Origin: JBBDIM01 sp040880405
GTDB lineage: Bacteria; Planctomycetota; Planctomycetia; Pirellulales; Pirellulaceae
Direction: 5' to 3'
Assembly (NCBI GenBank): GCA_040880405.1
Contig: JBBDIM010000014.1
Span: 1-50,971, forward strand
Length of the DNA: 50,971 bases
Shown here: one piece after another, positions 35,493 to 43,966 of the stretch
Layout of the letters: each line of letters starts with the position of its first letter
Position numbering within the stretch: position 1 is the stretch's first letter
The notes under the pieces: generated by a model
What the model saw: the letters and a program-made list of their open reading frames with translations, nothing else
What the model was told of the DNA's origin: nothing
Databases searched by the model: none
Position numbers and translations under genes: made by a program

Positions 35493-35789
35493 CTCGACTT
35501 AAGAGTGCGCACTTGACGAGACATCTCTTGGGAAGTGAATGGTTCCGAGCCAGTTGCTTGACAGCAATCGGGAATCCTCCTAGCTTGACAGCTTATCACA
35601 AAACTGCGGAGCGAATTCTTTGGAATTGATCGTAGGCTCGATTCATTCTTTCTAGCTAATCGAAATTGGCGTGCTCTAAAACATGGCAGATGAGTGAATC
35701 GTACGTTTGAACCCGTAGCGAATTCCAACGCCCTGGTGGGTGGTGGGGTATCACTGGCCGATAACTGCGGAGCGGAGGTGAGAGTTAAT

Positions 35790-37433
35790 ATGCGAGCCAT
35801 TTCGAGTCGACGGATTGGATTGATTCGGGCAATTGCTTTTTCGCTCGTGATACTCACATTGGGTAACTTCTGTTGGGTTCCTGCTCACGCATACACGCCA
35901 GAAAGTCCCAAGGTCAAAGCGATGGTCGCAAAAGCGGTCGACTTTTTGAAGGACAAGGGTGAACACTATCGTGTTGGTGGAAAAGCCCTGGTGGCGATGA
36001 CACTGCTTAAGACCGGAGTATCCCCCGAGCACCCAAGAGTGAAAGCTGGAATTGACGCGGCCAAGGCGTATGCAAAGGATGTTCCCAAATTCAGCCACGA
36101 TTCGAACTACGATGCGGGGATCGTGCTTATCTTCTTGTGTGAATACGATCCGCAGGAATTTGCTCCAGAAATTCGGAACCTGGTAAAGTACTTTGAGACC
36201 ACTCAGAAGCCGCATGGTGGATTTGGCTATCAGGAAAAAGAAACCGGTGATGGTTCGATGACTCAGTATGCCGCCTTGGGCCTCTGGTTAGCGGATCGTA
36301 ACGGTTTCGAGGTCAAGGTTTCGACCGTGGAATCGTTGCTGAATTGGGTGATGGCGGTACAAGACCCTGAGGGGGCTTTTGGTTATCAGGGAGTCATTGC
36401 CGCTCCAGGGCAGCTACGTAAGCGTCAAGACATGGTCCGGATCGGCTTGGTCGCTGCGGGCATGGGCTCACTCTACATTTCCGCTGATTTCCTGAATCTA
36501 GGCAAAAAAAGTCGCAAAAAGGAAGTCGAGGACACTACGCCCGTTGGTTTCACGGAGGTAAAAGATCCAGAAGAGGTCGCCAAAAATCAACCGAGGGGTA
36601 AGAACATCAATACTCAGATGCTCGCCAACTCTAAAAGCATGGCCAACTCCTGGATGGCAAATCGATTTAACATCGATGGCGGCATTTGGAAGTATTACTA
36701 CCTCTATGCTTTGGAACGTTTGCAGGCGTTCCGGGAAATGGAAGAAACTAATCCGAATAAAGAGCCCGATTGGTACAATCAAGGAGTGGAATTCCTCGAA
36801 AAAAACCATTCGGCTGATGGTAGTTTTTTATGTCCTCAGTATGAACGCCCGGTAATGGCCACCTGTTTCGGGATTTTGTTTTTGATCAGGAGCACGGCTC
36901 TTTCGGTCAAAAAGGCAGCCCGCACTTTTGACGACGGGCTTCTGACTGGTGGTCGAGGACTTCCCACCGACTTTGATTCGGCTGAGGTTCAGGATGGGAA
37001 GATCATAACGAAAAAGGAACCTCCCGAGACGGATCAGTTTTTGGCCTTAATGGAGTCGGATGACGAACAATTGGGCGACTTGCTCGATCAAGGGGTGTCG
37101 TTTGATTTAAGTCAAGACGAACGTGGCCGAAACGAGATTATCATCGCGCTGCGTCGAAAGCTCACGAACGGCTCGTACGCGGCTCGGATGTTGGCGGTCC
37201 AGACGATCAAGGAGGCGCGTGATTTTGATAGTGTACCGGTATTGATTTTTGCGCTGACGGATCCCGATATCCGTGTTGCTCGTGGGGCGGACAGCGCCCT
37301 TCGATTTATTAGTCGCAAGTTCGATGGTGTCGGAATGCCCTCGGAGCCCACCCCCGCGGATAAGTCACTAGCCGTGAAGAAGTGGCGAGAGTGGTATCTT
37401 TCGATCCGCCCCGATGCGACTTTCCTGGACTAA
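35790..37433 (+). CDS. secreted prenyltransferase/squalene-cyclase-like alpha-toroid protein with HEAT-like tail
   Basis: 547 residues. A signal peptide (about 1-35, WVPAHAYTPES) precedes an alpha/alpha-toroid domain like that of terpene cyclases and prenyltransferases. Repeated glycine-rich turns mark it: GGFGYQEKETGDGSMTQYAA (about 143-162), PEGAFGYQG (about 193-201) and a late DGSFLCPQYERPVMATCFG. The cyclase DxDD motif is not seen, so it is probably a protein-binding relative, not an enzyme. The C-terminal 110 residues look like HEAT-type helical repeats (LTNGSYAARMLAVQTIKEA; DPDIRVARGADSALRFI). ATG 35790 has GGAGGTGAG seven bases upstream and opens the signal peptide. A longer frame to 35694 adds nothing signal-like. 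It is the first gene of the TolQR cluster, 42 bases before the next. Confidence 0.85.
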   Translation: MRAISSRRIGLIRAIAFSLVILTLGNFCWVPAHAYTPESPKVKAMVAKAVDFLKDKGEHYRVGGKALVAMTLLKTGVSPEHPRVKAGIDAAKAYAKDVPKFSHDSNYDAGIVLIFLCEYDPQEFAPEIRNLVKYFETTQKPHGGFGYQEKETGDGSMTQYAALGLWLADRNGFEVKVSTVESLLNWVMAVQDPEGAFGYQGVIAAPGQLRKRQDMVRIGLVAAGMGSLYISADFLNLGKKSRKKEVEDTTPVGFTEVKDPEEVAKNQPRGKNINTQMLANSKSMANSWMANRFNIDGGIWKYYYLYALERLQAFREMEETNPNKEPDWYNQGVEFLEKNHSADGSFLCPQYERPVMATCFGILFLIRSTALSVKKAARTFDDGLLTGGRGLPTDFDSAEVQDGKIITKKEPPETDQFLALMESDDEQLGDLLDQGVSFDLSQDERGRNEIIIALRRKLTNGSYAARMLAVQTIKEARDFDSVPVLIFALTDPDIRVARGADSALRFISRKFDGVGMPSEPTPADKSLAVKKWREWYLSIRPDATFLD

Positions 37434-37475
37434 CCATACAGCATTATCGATTCGCAATTAGGTATCTCCTCCCCC

Positions 37476-38366
37476 ATGGCTAGTTCTACTGAGTCTAAAG
37501 CCGATCGGCGAATAGCGAGGGATCTTTCGCGTGAGACAAAAATCTCGTTGTACGACCAAGTCGCGGGGATGCTGGTATCGCTATTGGTATTGGTCGGCTT
37601 GGGGGTCGGAATATTATTCTTAATCTTTCTAACTACGCGGTCCTGGAAGCGGAATATCGCGATTCCGGTGATCATTGAGGAGGCCGCCGGGCGAGGAGAT
37701 CATGCCTTTGGTACGGCCCGAGATCTAGAGGCACCTGGTCTGGAGGAGCTGGAGGACATCCTTGAACCTCAAATGGAGACATCCTTCGAGGCAATTACCG
37801 ACGCGATCACGTCAAACGAGGCGGCCTTGAACGCCGTTGATGGAAACGCCGAGGCGTCCGGAGGCGGCGGTGGGTTGGGAGACAGTCGCCCGCCGGGTCC
37901 GTTGGGTGATGGCGCCGATATTATTCCTCGGTATGAGCGATGGCAAATTCAGTACACAGCCACGGAGATGCAAACCTACGCTCGGCAGCTCGATTTTTTT
38001 AAGATCGAACTAGGGGTAGCCGGCGCCGGTAGCACGGAAATCGAGTACGCAGTCGGCTTTGGCAAGGGGGGATCGACCACGCGGAAGGGCCCTTTGGATG
38101 GGGAGGAGCGGCTTTACATGATTTGGAAAAGTGGTGCCCTCAGGGAGGCGGATCAAGACCTGCTGGGCAGTGCGGGGATCTCGACTCAAGGTCGGATCAT
38201 GATGCAATTTTATCCCGAAGAAACAGAGAACTTGCTCGCCTATGTCGAGAGCGAGTACATGAAGGCCAACAATACAGCTCTAACCGAAGTCAAACAAACG
38301 GTCTTCGGTGTCCGGCCCCAGGGGCGAGAGTACGAATTTTTTGTCATCAATCAAACGAAACGCTAG
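37476..38366 (+). CDS. single-pass membrane protein of the TolQR cluster
   Basis: 296 residues. A short basic cytoplasmic N-terminus, one membrane helix (about 30-53), then an acidic stretch with Gly/Pro-rich spacer (about 75-145) and a folded C-terminal domain (about 150-296). Topology, N-in with a long outside part, matches that of TonB or TolA, which transmit motion from ExbB/TolQ motors, but no SHLS or other known TonB/TolA motif is seen. No family is recognised by eye. Translation begins at ATG 37476 with only a weak ribosome binding site. It lies 42 bases after the toroid protein and 142 bases before TolQ. A force-transmitting role is inference from position and topology. Confidence 0.8.
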   Translation: MASSTESKADRRIARDLSRETKISLYDQVAGMLVSLLVLVGLGVGILFLIFLTTRSWKRNIAIPVIIEEAAGRGDHAFGTARDLEAPGLEELEDILEPQMETSFEAITDAITSNEAALNAVDGNAEASGGGGGLGDSRPPGPLGDGADIIPRYERWQIQYTATEMQTYARQLDFFKIELGVAGAGSTEIEYAVGFGKGGSTTRKGPLDGEERLYMIWKSGALREADQDLLGSAGISTQGRIMMQFYPEETENLLAYVESEYMKANNTALTEVKQTVFGVRPQGREYEFFVINQTKR

Positions 38367-38508
38367 GTGATACATTCTCGTCCTTTGGCGACAATCGCCC
38401 GACCGGTGAATGTTCGAGACGCCGGGTCGCTAATTAAACTGAGAGAATGGCAGCCCGGTTGGACACCAGTGATTCAGCGACCCGTGAACCAAAATACGAG
38501 GAACAGGA

Positions 38509-39177
38509 ATGGACATTAGCGGCTTAACCGACATCGTCGCGACCTTGATTTACAGTGCACTCGGCGCAATTGCGCTCTGGGGTGCCTATTGCATCGTGAT
38601 GGTCTGGAGTCGGGTTGCCCAAAAGCGCTTTCGAAATGAGGACCAACAGGACCAATTCCTGGAAGCGGTCGAGGAGCCACTGGCGCAAGGCGATTTCGAT
38701 GAAGCGATGGAGATTTGCGAGGCGGACCCACGCGCGGTGCCGCAGTTGGCATATCTTGCGATTAAGAATCGCGCGATCGGTTATTCACAGGTCAAGCAAC
38801 TGGCCCTCGATCGATTCGAACGAGATGTGCTGGCTGACCTGGAACATCGGATCAGCTGGGTTAACACCGTGATAAAGGGGGCACCGATGGTCGGGTTGCT
38901 CGGAACGGTGACGGGGATGATGGGTGCGTTTGGCAAATTGGCCTCCGCGGACCAAGTGGACGCTACCGCCATGGCGAGCGATATCAGCCTGGCACTGATC
39001 ACTACCGCTTGCGGGCTGGGGATCGCAATTCCGCTGGTGTTCTGTCTAGCGAGCGTCAATGTTCGGATTCGCAAAATGGAGGATTTGGTCGCGGTGGGTG
39101 TCACTCGATTTATGTCGATCCTCCGCAAGGCGATGGCGGAGGAGTCGATGCATGAATTGGAAGAGATCACAGTTTAG
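38509..39177 (+). CDS. MotA/TolQ/ExbB proton channel family protein
   Basis: 222 residues, the usual TolQ/ExbB size. Helix 1 is near 10-32. A cytoplasmic domain of about 80 residues carries alternating charge (DQFLEAVEEPLAQGDFDEAM). Helices 2 and 3 are near 120-142 and 160-182, with the hallmark APMVGLLGTVTGMMGAF in helix 2 and LALITTACGLGIAIP in helix 3. These proteins form the pentameric proton-driven stator of the Tol, Exb and Mot systems in the inner membrane. The ribosome binding site is GAGG seven bases before ATG 38509. It is followed 44 bases later by two ExbD/TolR genes, giving a full QR motor. Whether it powers transport, cell-envelope constriction or something else cannot be told. 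Confidence 0.93.
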   Translation: MDISGLTDIVATLIYSALGAIALWGAYCIVMVWSRVAQKRFRNEDQQDQFLEAVEEPLAQGDFDEAMEICEADPRAVPQLAYLAIKNRAIGYSQVKQLALDRFERDVLADLEHRISWVNTVIKGAPMVGLLGTVTGMMGAFGKLASADQVDATAMASDISLALITTACGLGIAIPLVFCLASVNVRIRKMEDLVAVGVTRFMSILRKAMAEESMHELEEITV

Positions 39178-39221
39178 CTGGTCAGATTTAGCCTGAGACG
39201 CGGATCGCGAAGAGGAATTCG

Positions 39222-39734
39222 ATGGCGGAACTAATCGAGATTGATGAGTCGGACATCATGCCGCGAAAGCGGGTTCGGGAAGAGTCTGAACTCGATATTA
39301 CACCGATGATTGATATTACCTTCTTGCTGCTAATTTTTTTCATCGTGGCATCGAAACTAGACTCAGATCCCGTACAGAACATGCCCACCGCTCAGTACGC
39401 CTCCCATGTCGCGATTTCTGAATCGGTGGTGATCACGATGATTGAAGGAGGTCGGGAGGGGCGTGCCAAGGTATTTAAAGGGGATGGATTGGATGACAAG
39501 ATGTTCGTGGACGATGCCGATATCGGTGTCCAGGAACAGGAAATCTCTGATTACGTGGCAATGGCCTTCGCCGGCGAGCTGCCCGGAGGAGAACCACCCA
39601 AGCAATTTGTGCTGATCAAAGCGGCCGAGGATATCCGCTCCGGCGAGCTGAATCGGGTTGCTCTGGCTGCCGCGAGAGGTGGTGAAAATGTTGAGGTTAG
39701 CACGCTGTTTATCGGCGTGAAGGAGGATCAATGA
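39222..39734 (+). CDS. ExbD/TolR family protein
   Basis: 170 residues. A short charged cytoplasmic N-terminus leads to the family signature LDITPMIDITFLLLIFFIVAS at about 24-44; Asp31 corresponds to the essential proton-path Asp of ExbD and TolR. A periplasmic domain follows (about 50-170). The ribosome binding site AGAGGAATT lies just before ATG 39222. The stop overlaps the start of the next ExbD-like gene as ATGA, so the two are made together and may form a heterodimer rather than the usual ExbD/TolR homodimer; that is inference. Confidence 0.92.
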   Translation: MAELIEIDESDIMPRKRVREESELDITPMIDITFLLLIFFIVASKLDSDPVQNMPTAQYASHVAISESVVITMIEGGREGRAKVFKGDGLDDKMFVDDADIGVQEQEISDYVAMAFAGELPGGEPPKQFVLIKAAEDIRSGELNRVALAAARGGENVEVSTLFIGVKEDQ

Positions 39735-40432
39735 GCGGCTCGGTCTTTCGTTTCCGATGTCCGGCCTGCAGCGACGTTTTGTCGGCCAGCGTCGACATGA
39801 TCGGGGCGAACACCCACTGCGCTAACTGTGGCACGATCCTGGAAGTTCCGCGTCCCGCCTCGCTGCCTGGTAAGTCGCCTACCGAACCACCTGCTCCGTC
39901 AAATGGCACCTCGAAACCGGTTCCGAAAGCTTCTTCGGAACCGGCGTTTGCCGAGGAAAAGGCAGTCACTTTTGGCGATAAAAGGAAAACGGAAGAGGAT
40001 GAGCTCGACCTCACACCGATGGTTGACGTTACGTTTTTGCTGCTCATCTTCTTTATGGTCACGGCCTCATTCAGTATTCAGAAGTCTTTGGAGGTGCCCG
40101 CCCCCAAAGATGATTCACCAAGCGCAGCCGCGCAGCAGATTGAAGAACCGGAGGACGACCCGGACAATATTGTCGTGCGGGTCGATCCGCTGAGTACGTA
40201 TTTCGTGAGTTACGCCGCCTGGGACGAAGAGCGGGAGGCCCCGAGCGAGCAAGAGATGTACAAGCAAATTCGAGACGCGAAGGCCGCTAATCCGTCCAAT
40301 CCACCACGCACCTTGATTGTGCTGGCCCATGTCGACGCAATGCATGGTCGGGTGGTGAAGGCTCTCGACGCCGGTAGCGCCGTGGGAATGGACGCGATCA
40401 AGCTAATTATTTCCGAGGACGAGGATTTTTAG
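39731..40432 (+). CDS. ExbD/TolR protein fused to an N-terminal zinc ribbon
   Basis: 233 residues. The N-terminus holds a CxxC-16-CxxC pattern (Cys10, Cys13, Cys30, Cys33) typical of a small zinc ribbon. A Pro/Ser/Thr/Lys linker (about 40-85) then leads to an ExbD/TolR signature LDLTPMVDVTFLLLIFF (about 92-108), with the key Asp99 intact. The periplasmic domain occupies about 115-233. In ExbD/TolR topology the zinc ribbon is cytoplasmic. Classical ExbD and TolR have no such domain, so it may dock a regulator or nucleic acid near the motor, or simply stabilise the cytoplasmic part. Start ATG 39731 lies within the end of the previous gene (ATGA). This is the third motor gene; the propeller protein follows about 110 bases later. 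Confidence 0.9.
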   Translation: MSGSVFRFRCPACSDVLSASVDMIGANTHCANCGTILEVPRPASLPGKSPTEPPAPSNGTSKPVPKASSEPAFAEEKAVTFGDKRKTEEDELDLTPMVDVTFLLLIFFMVTASFSIQKSLEVPAPKDDSPSAAAQQIEEPEDDPDNIVVRVDPLSTYFVSYAAWDEEREAPSEQEMYKQIRDAKAANPSNPPRTLIVLAHVDAMHGRVVKALDAGSAVGMDAIKLIISEDEDF

Positions 40433-40544
40433 CGGATCGTCCGCCCCGCCAGGGTAGGCGTTTTTCGCATGTCCATGCCGGTTATTGCAAATGAATTTCC
40501 GGTCGTCCCGACCAAGTCGAACCACTCGCACAGATTCGCAGCCG

Positions 40545-43500
40545 ATGAAGCCCGAAGAGTTTATCAACCTGATCGAACATTATGAGTATTTGGCGGACAA
40601 CCAGGTCGCGGCCCTGCGTCGTCAGTTAGTCCAAGAAGGACGCAATCTGACACCGGAGGAGATCGCTGGTCTGTTGCTCGCGAAACAGCATCTAACGAAG
40701 TATCAGGCTAAACGCTTGATCGCCGAGTCTCGTGGTGGCGGACTCGCGGCGACTACCGGATTGAGTGAAGGGCGGCGTCGCGCCCAGGAAAAGTGGCTCC
40801 AGTCGAATCCAATGGCCGAGGAGGTGGTCGAACTGGGGGACGACGATCTCGTCGCCTTGGACGATATTCCTGGCTCTGAGGAAGAGGACGACCCGTTTGG
40901 AGCGGTAGATCTGGAGGGCGATGAACTGGACGAACCGGACGATGAAGCGTCCCCGGGAAAGAAAAAGAAATATCAAAAGGCTTCCAAGTACCAGAAAAAA
41001 GAGAAACGGGCCAATCCTTGGGATTCACCCTTATTGCTTCTGGGTGGTGGTGGTTTGGTCTTGATGTTTATGTTGGGTGGGCTGCTCTATTTCTGGCTAA
41101 CCTGGGATACCGGTGACGAGTTATTCCAACAGGCCGAGGCGGATTACCGGGCGGGTTCCTATGTCCAGGCCGCGGCGAAGTATGAAACGTTTTTAGGTTC
41201 GTTCTCGACCCATCCTCAAGCCCCGATGGCGGAGTTGCGATTGGGCATGTCAAATCTTCGCCGCGCCGTGGATGGAACCTCCGATTTTGAAAAGGCGTTA
41301 AATACGGCCCAGGAAATCTTGCCGACGATCGAACAGCTAGAGATGTTCGCCGATGCCCGCCCTGAACTCGCCACATTGCTACCCGATATCTCGGCCGGTC
41401 TCGCGACGGCGGCTCAGAAGGCGAATTCTATTGATGAAAAGAAGCGGAAAGTTGACTTAGCGGAGGAGTCTTTCAAACTCATCAATAACCCTTCGTACCT
41501 GCCGACATCACAGCGCGAGGTGCAACAGGCTCGGATCGATCGGATCACCGCCGATCTCCAGCGGGTCCGCCGAGGGATTGAACGAGACCAACACCTCGCG
41601 GCCACTCTGACCGCGATTGAGGCGAGTTCGCGGGAAGGAAATTTTCAGGAGATCTATGCCCATCGGCGGGAACTATTGGAGCTTTATCCCACCCTTCGAG
41701 ATAACGAGCAATTGTTGGGGGCGATTGCCGAAGCGGCGCAGCAGTTACTGACCCAGATCAAAACGGTCGACCAGAGTGATCCGCCTGAAACGCAGGAATT
41801 CGTGGCCCTCTCCACCATTCCAAAAATCATGATGGCCGACACCCAAGGTACCGCAGTTGCAGCGCTCGAACGGCAAATTGGCCTCTTTCGAGTGGAAGGC
41901 GTCGTTTACGCGTTTGAGTTGAGTTCCGGGAAACTCCTGTGGCGACGATATGTGGGCGTCGCGCCGTTGAACGAACCACTGAAAGTCGAAACCGATGATG
42001 GACGACAATTGGCGGTCATGGTCGATTCGGTGCGAAACTCCCTCATCGCGGTCGACATCACGAGTGGCAAGTTGGTTTGGCGAGTGGAGATTGGATCTTT
42101 TCCGTATACTCCGGTGGAACATGATGGTCATCTGCTGGCCGTTAGCGCTGATGGCATCGTTCGAAAGGTAAATATCACGTCTGGTGAGTTTGCTTTGGGA
42201 ATTCAGTTGCCTCAGCCAACCTCTAGTTCGTTGGGAGTTTTGCCCGATGGACAGATTGCCTATGCGGTTGCCGAACACTCGAACCTTTTTTTGATATCGC
42301 TGGACGACCTAAGTTCCACGGAAATTATCCCGTTGGGTCACGAGTCGGGCACGATAACTTGCCCTCCTGTTGGTACTTTGCGGCATCTATTCATATTTGA
42401 AAATGTAGGTATCGATCATTCGCTGTTGCACGTGTTTAAGACAAACGCACTCGGTGGCGAGGCCGAATTGGCTCAGGCTCCAATTCGAGTTCCAGGCCGC
42501 GTCCTGCTTAAGCCGATCGTCGCCGATTCCAGGGTAATCGCTACCAATGATCAAGGATCGATTTTTGTCTTCGAGGTAAATCCGGGAGATGCCACAAATC
42601 CCGTCCGCTTGGCCGCCGCGACAAAAACCGAGCGAGATGAACCTCAAATTAGTTACACTGCGCTTGATCGAGGGGCCCTGTGGGTCGCCGATCGTCGACT
42701 GACTCGATACGACATGCAATTGTCGCGCGGAGCGATCGTGCGAAAGTTGGTCGATTACGACGCTGATCAATTCCTGGGTAGTCCGCATATTTTCGGGAAC
42801 TATTTGGTCCACGTCCGCCGACAGCCAACAATGGACGGCCTGCTGGTCGTGGCCGATCAGATTGAAGCAACTGGCCTTAAGCGAGTTTGGGAAACGATCT
42901 TCGCCGTCCCCAACGCGGGTGAAGCCTTTGAGATCACGGGGCTATCCGACGTAGGCATGGTAACCTCTCGGGGGACGCTTTTCGGCATGCCGCGAGATGA
43001 AGCTGACGCCAGTAAAGTCATCGACACCACCGATATTCGCTTCAATTACACGACGCAGCGATTTGATTTCCGCCGGGGAACTAATCTGGATGACGCCACG
43101 CGGATATTTTATCCCCGCCACGACGACGCCCGGGCGTTGGTCATTCGAGCGCAAGGTGGAAAGGCCGCGGCGCGAATCGTCACGTGGGAAACTCCTCTTT
43201 CCGATGAAGAGATGGTTCCTGATTTACTGGGAAACAGAGTGGTCATGCCGACCAAAGCAGGGCAGGTATTCGCCATCGATCCTCTAACCGGAGCGAGCGG
43301 AGTTCATCCTTTCCAGCCTGAATTGAGTTTTGGATCCGAAGTGAACTGGGGCAGCCCGGTCGTTTTACCCGGAATCAATCCCTCGGTAATGATTTCAGAT
43401 GGAGATCGTACGATTTACCGACTCGCGGTCGAGTCCGATCCAGAGCCAAATTTGGGATCGGCCAGTAGTGTTGAATTGGATGTTCCCATTAAAGGAGGAT

Positions 43501-43955
43501 TGGGGATCGCAGGCTTGGTTTTAGCGGCCATCACCGCTGGCGAGGAGGGTGAGCAACTCGTGCTGTTTCAATTGCCGGAATTGGCGCAGCAAGAGTCCCT
43601 TTCGCTGAAAGGGCATGTTTACCTGTATCCGACGGGTGTGGGGGATCGCATTTATTTGGCGACCGAGGATGAAGGGTTGATGTGCGTTGGCGAGGATTTC
43701 TCAATCGCCTGGTCCATGCCTTTGGAAGGCAATCGGGTCGTCGGCCTTCCGGTCGTAACACCGCAAGGTTTGGCGGTTGCAATGAACAATGGGGCGATCT
43801 GGTTTATCGACCAGGAATCCGGACGGCGGCTACACCAGACATCGATTGAAGAACCGGGAATTTTAGGAATGTCGGTCGTGGGTGATAAACTATGGGTCTA
43901 TGGGTTCGACGGAACCGTTCACCAAGTTTCCCTGCAATCAGGGGGATCCTCGTGA
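40545..43955 (+). CDS. membrane-anchored PQQ-like beta-propeller protein with kinase-type N-terminal module
   Basis: 1136 residues from ATG 40545; ATG 40491 or TTG 40485 would add 18-20 residues rich in Arg and Ser, and none has a good ribosome binding site. The first 65 residues form a small helical module ending LAKQHLTKYQAKRLIA, which also heads planctomycete Ser/Thr kinases, including the one at 47963-49348. An acidic then Lys-rich linker leads to a membrane helix (about 162-186). After it are TPR-like helices (about 190-420) and a PQQ-like beta-propeller (about 430-1136; ELSSGKLLWRRYVG, DITSGKLVWRVEIG, DPLTGASGVHPF, DQESGRRLHQ). N-in topology places the propeller outside, where TolB also carries a propeller. 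It follows the TolQR-like genes and precedes the substrate-binding-like gene by 11 bases. Confidence 0.85.
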   Translation: MKPEEFINLIEHYEYLADNQVAALRRQLVQEGRNLTPEEIAGLLLAKQHLTKYQAKRLIAESRGGGLAATTGLSEGRRRAQEKWLQSNPMAEEVVELGDDDLVALDDIPGSEEEDDPFGAVDLEGDELDEPDDEASPGKKKKYQKASKYQKKEKRANPWDSPLLLLGGGGLVLMFMLGGLLYFWLTWDTGDELFQQAEADYRAGSYVQAAAKYETFLGSFSTHPQAPMAELRLGMSNLRRAVDGTSDFEKALNTAQEILPTIEQLEMFADARPELATLLPDISAGLATAAQKANSIDEKKRKVDLAEESFKLINNPSYLPTSQREVQQARIDRITADLQRVRRGIERDQHLAATLTAIEASSREGNFQEIYAHRRELLELYPTLRDNEQLLGAIAEAAQQLLTQIKTVDQSDPPETQEFVALSTIPKIMMADTQGTAVAALERQIGLFRVEGVVYAFELSSGKLLWRRYVGVAPLNEPLKVETDDGRQLAVMVDSVRNSLIAVDITSGKLVWRVEIGSFPYTPVEHDGHLLAVSADGIVRKVNITSGEFALGIQLPQPTSSSLGVLPDGQIAYAVAEHSNLFLISLDDLSSTEIIPLGHESGTITCPPVGTLRHLFIFENVGIDHSLLHVFKTNALGGEAELAQAPIRVPGRVLLKPIVADSRVIATNDQGSIFVFEVNPGDATNPVRLAAATKTERDEPQISYTALDRGALWVADRRLTRYDMQLSRGAIVRKLVDYDADQFLGSPHIFGNYLVHVRRQPTMDGLLVVADQIEATGLKRVWETIFAVPNAGEAFEITGLSDVGMVTSRGTLFGMPRDEADASKVIDTTDIRFNYTTQRFDFRRGTNLDDATRIFYPRHDDARALVIRAQGGKAAARIVTWETPLSDEEMVPDLLGNRVVMPTKAGQVFAIDPLTGASGVHPFQPELSFGSEVNWGSPVVLPGINPSVMISDGDRTIYRLAVESDPEPNLGSASSVELDVPIKGGLGIAGLVLAAITAGEEGEQLVLFQLPELAQQESLSLKGHVYLYPTGVGDRIYLATEDEGLMCVGEDFSIAWSMPLEGNRVVGLPVVTPQGLAVAMNNGAIWFIDQESGRRLHQTSIEEPGILGMSVVGDKLWVYGFDGTVHQVSLQSGGSS

Positions 43956-43966
43956 AGGGAAACATC

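Larger units (their letters stand above)
35091..35789. other. long leader region of the TolQR cluster and tRNA-Phe upstream DNA
   Basis: About 700 bases between tRNA-Phe (minus) and the first gene of the plus-strand cluster. It holds two sets of 12-bp direct repeats (listed separately). A minus-strand open frame of about 210 codons spans part of it, but its composition is basic and random-looking, it lacks a family match, and it overlaps the signal-peptide region of the plus-strand gene. The promoter of the cluster should lie here, but no consensus is clear. Confidence 0.4.

Noticed and set aside
35225..35857. 210-codon minus-strand frame upstream of the TolQR cluster
   Set aside because: Basic, low-information translation with no start signal; overlaps the signal peptide of a supported gene.
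43892..43966. N-terminal extension of the peptide-binding-like protein
   Set aside because: It would overlap the propeller gene by more than 60 bases and bury the signal peptide; GAAGGG before ATG 43967 fits better.
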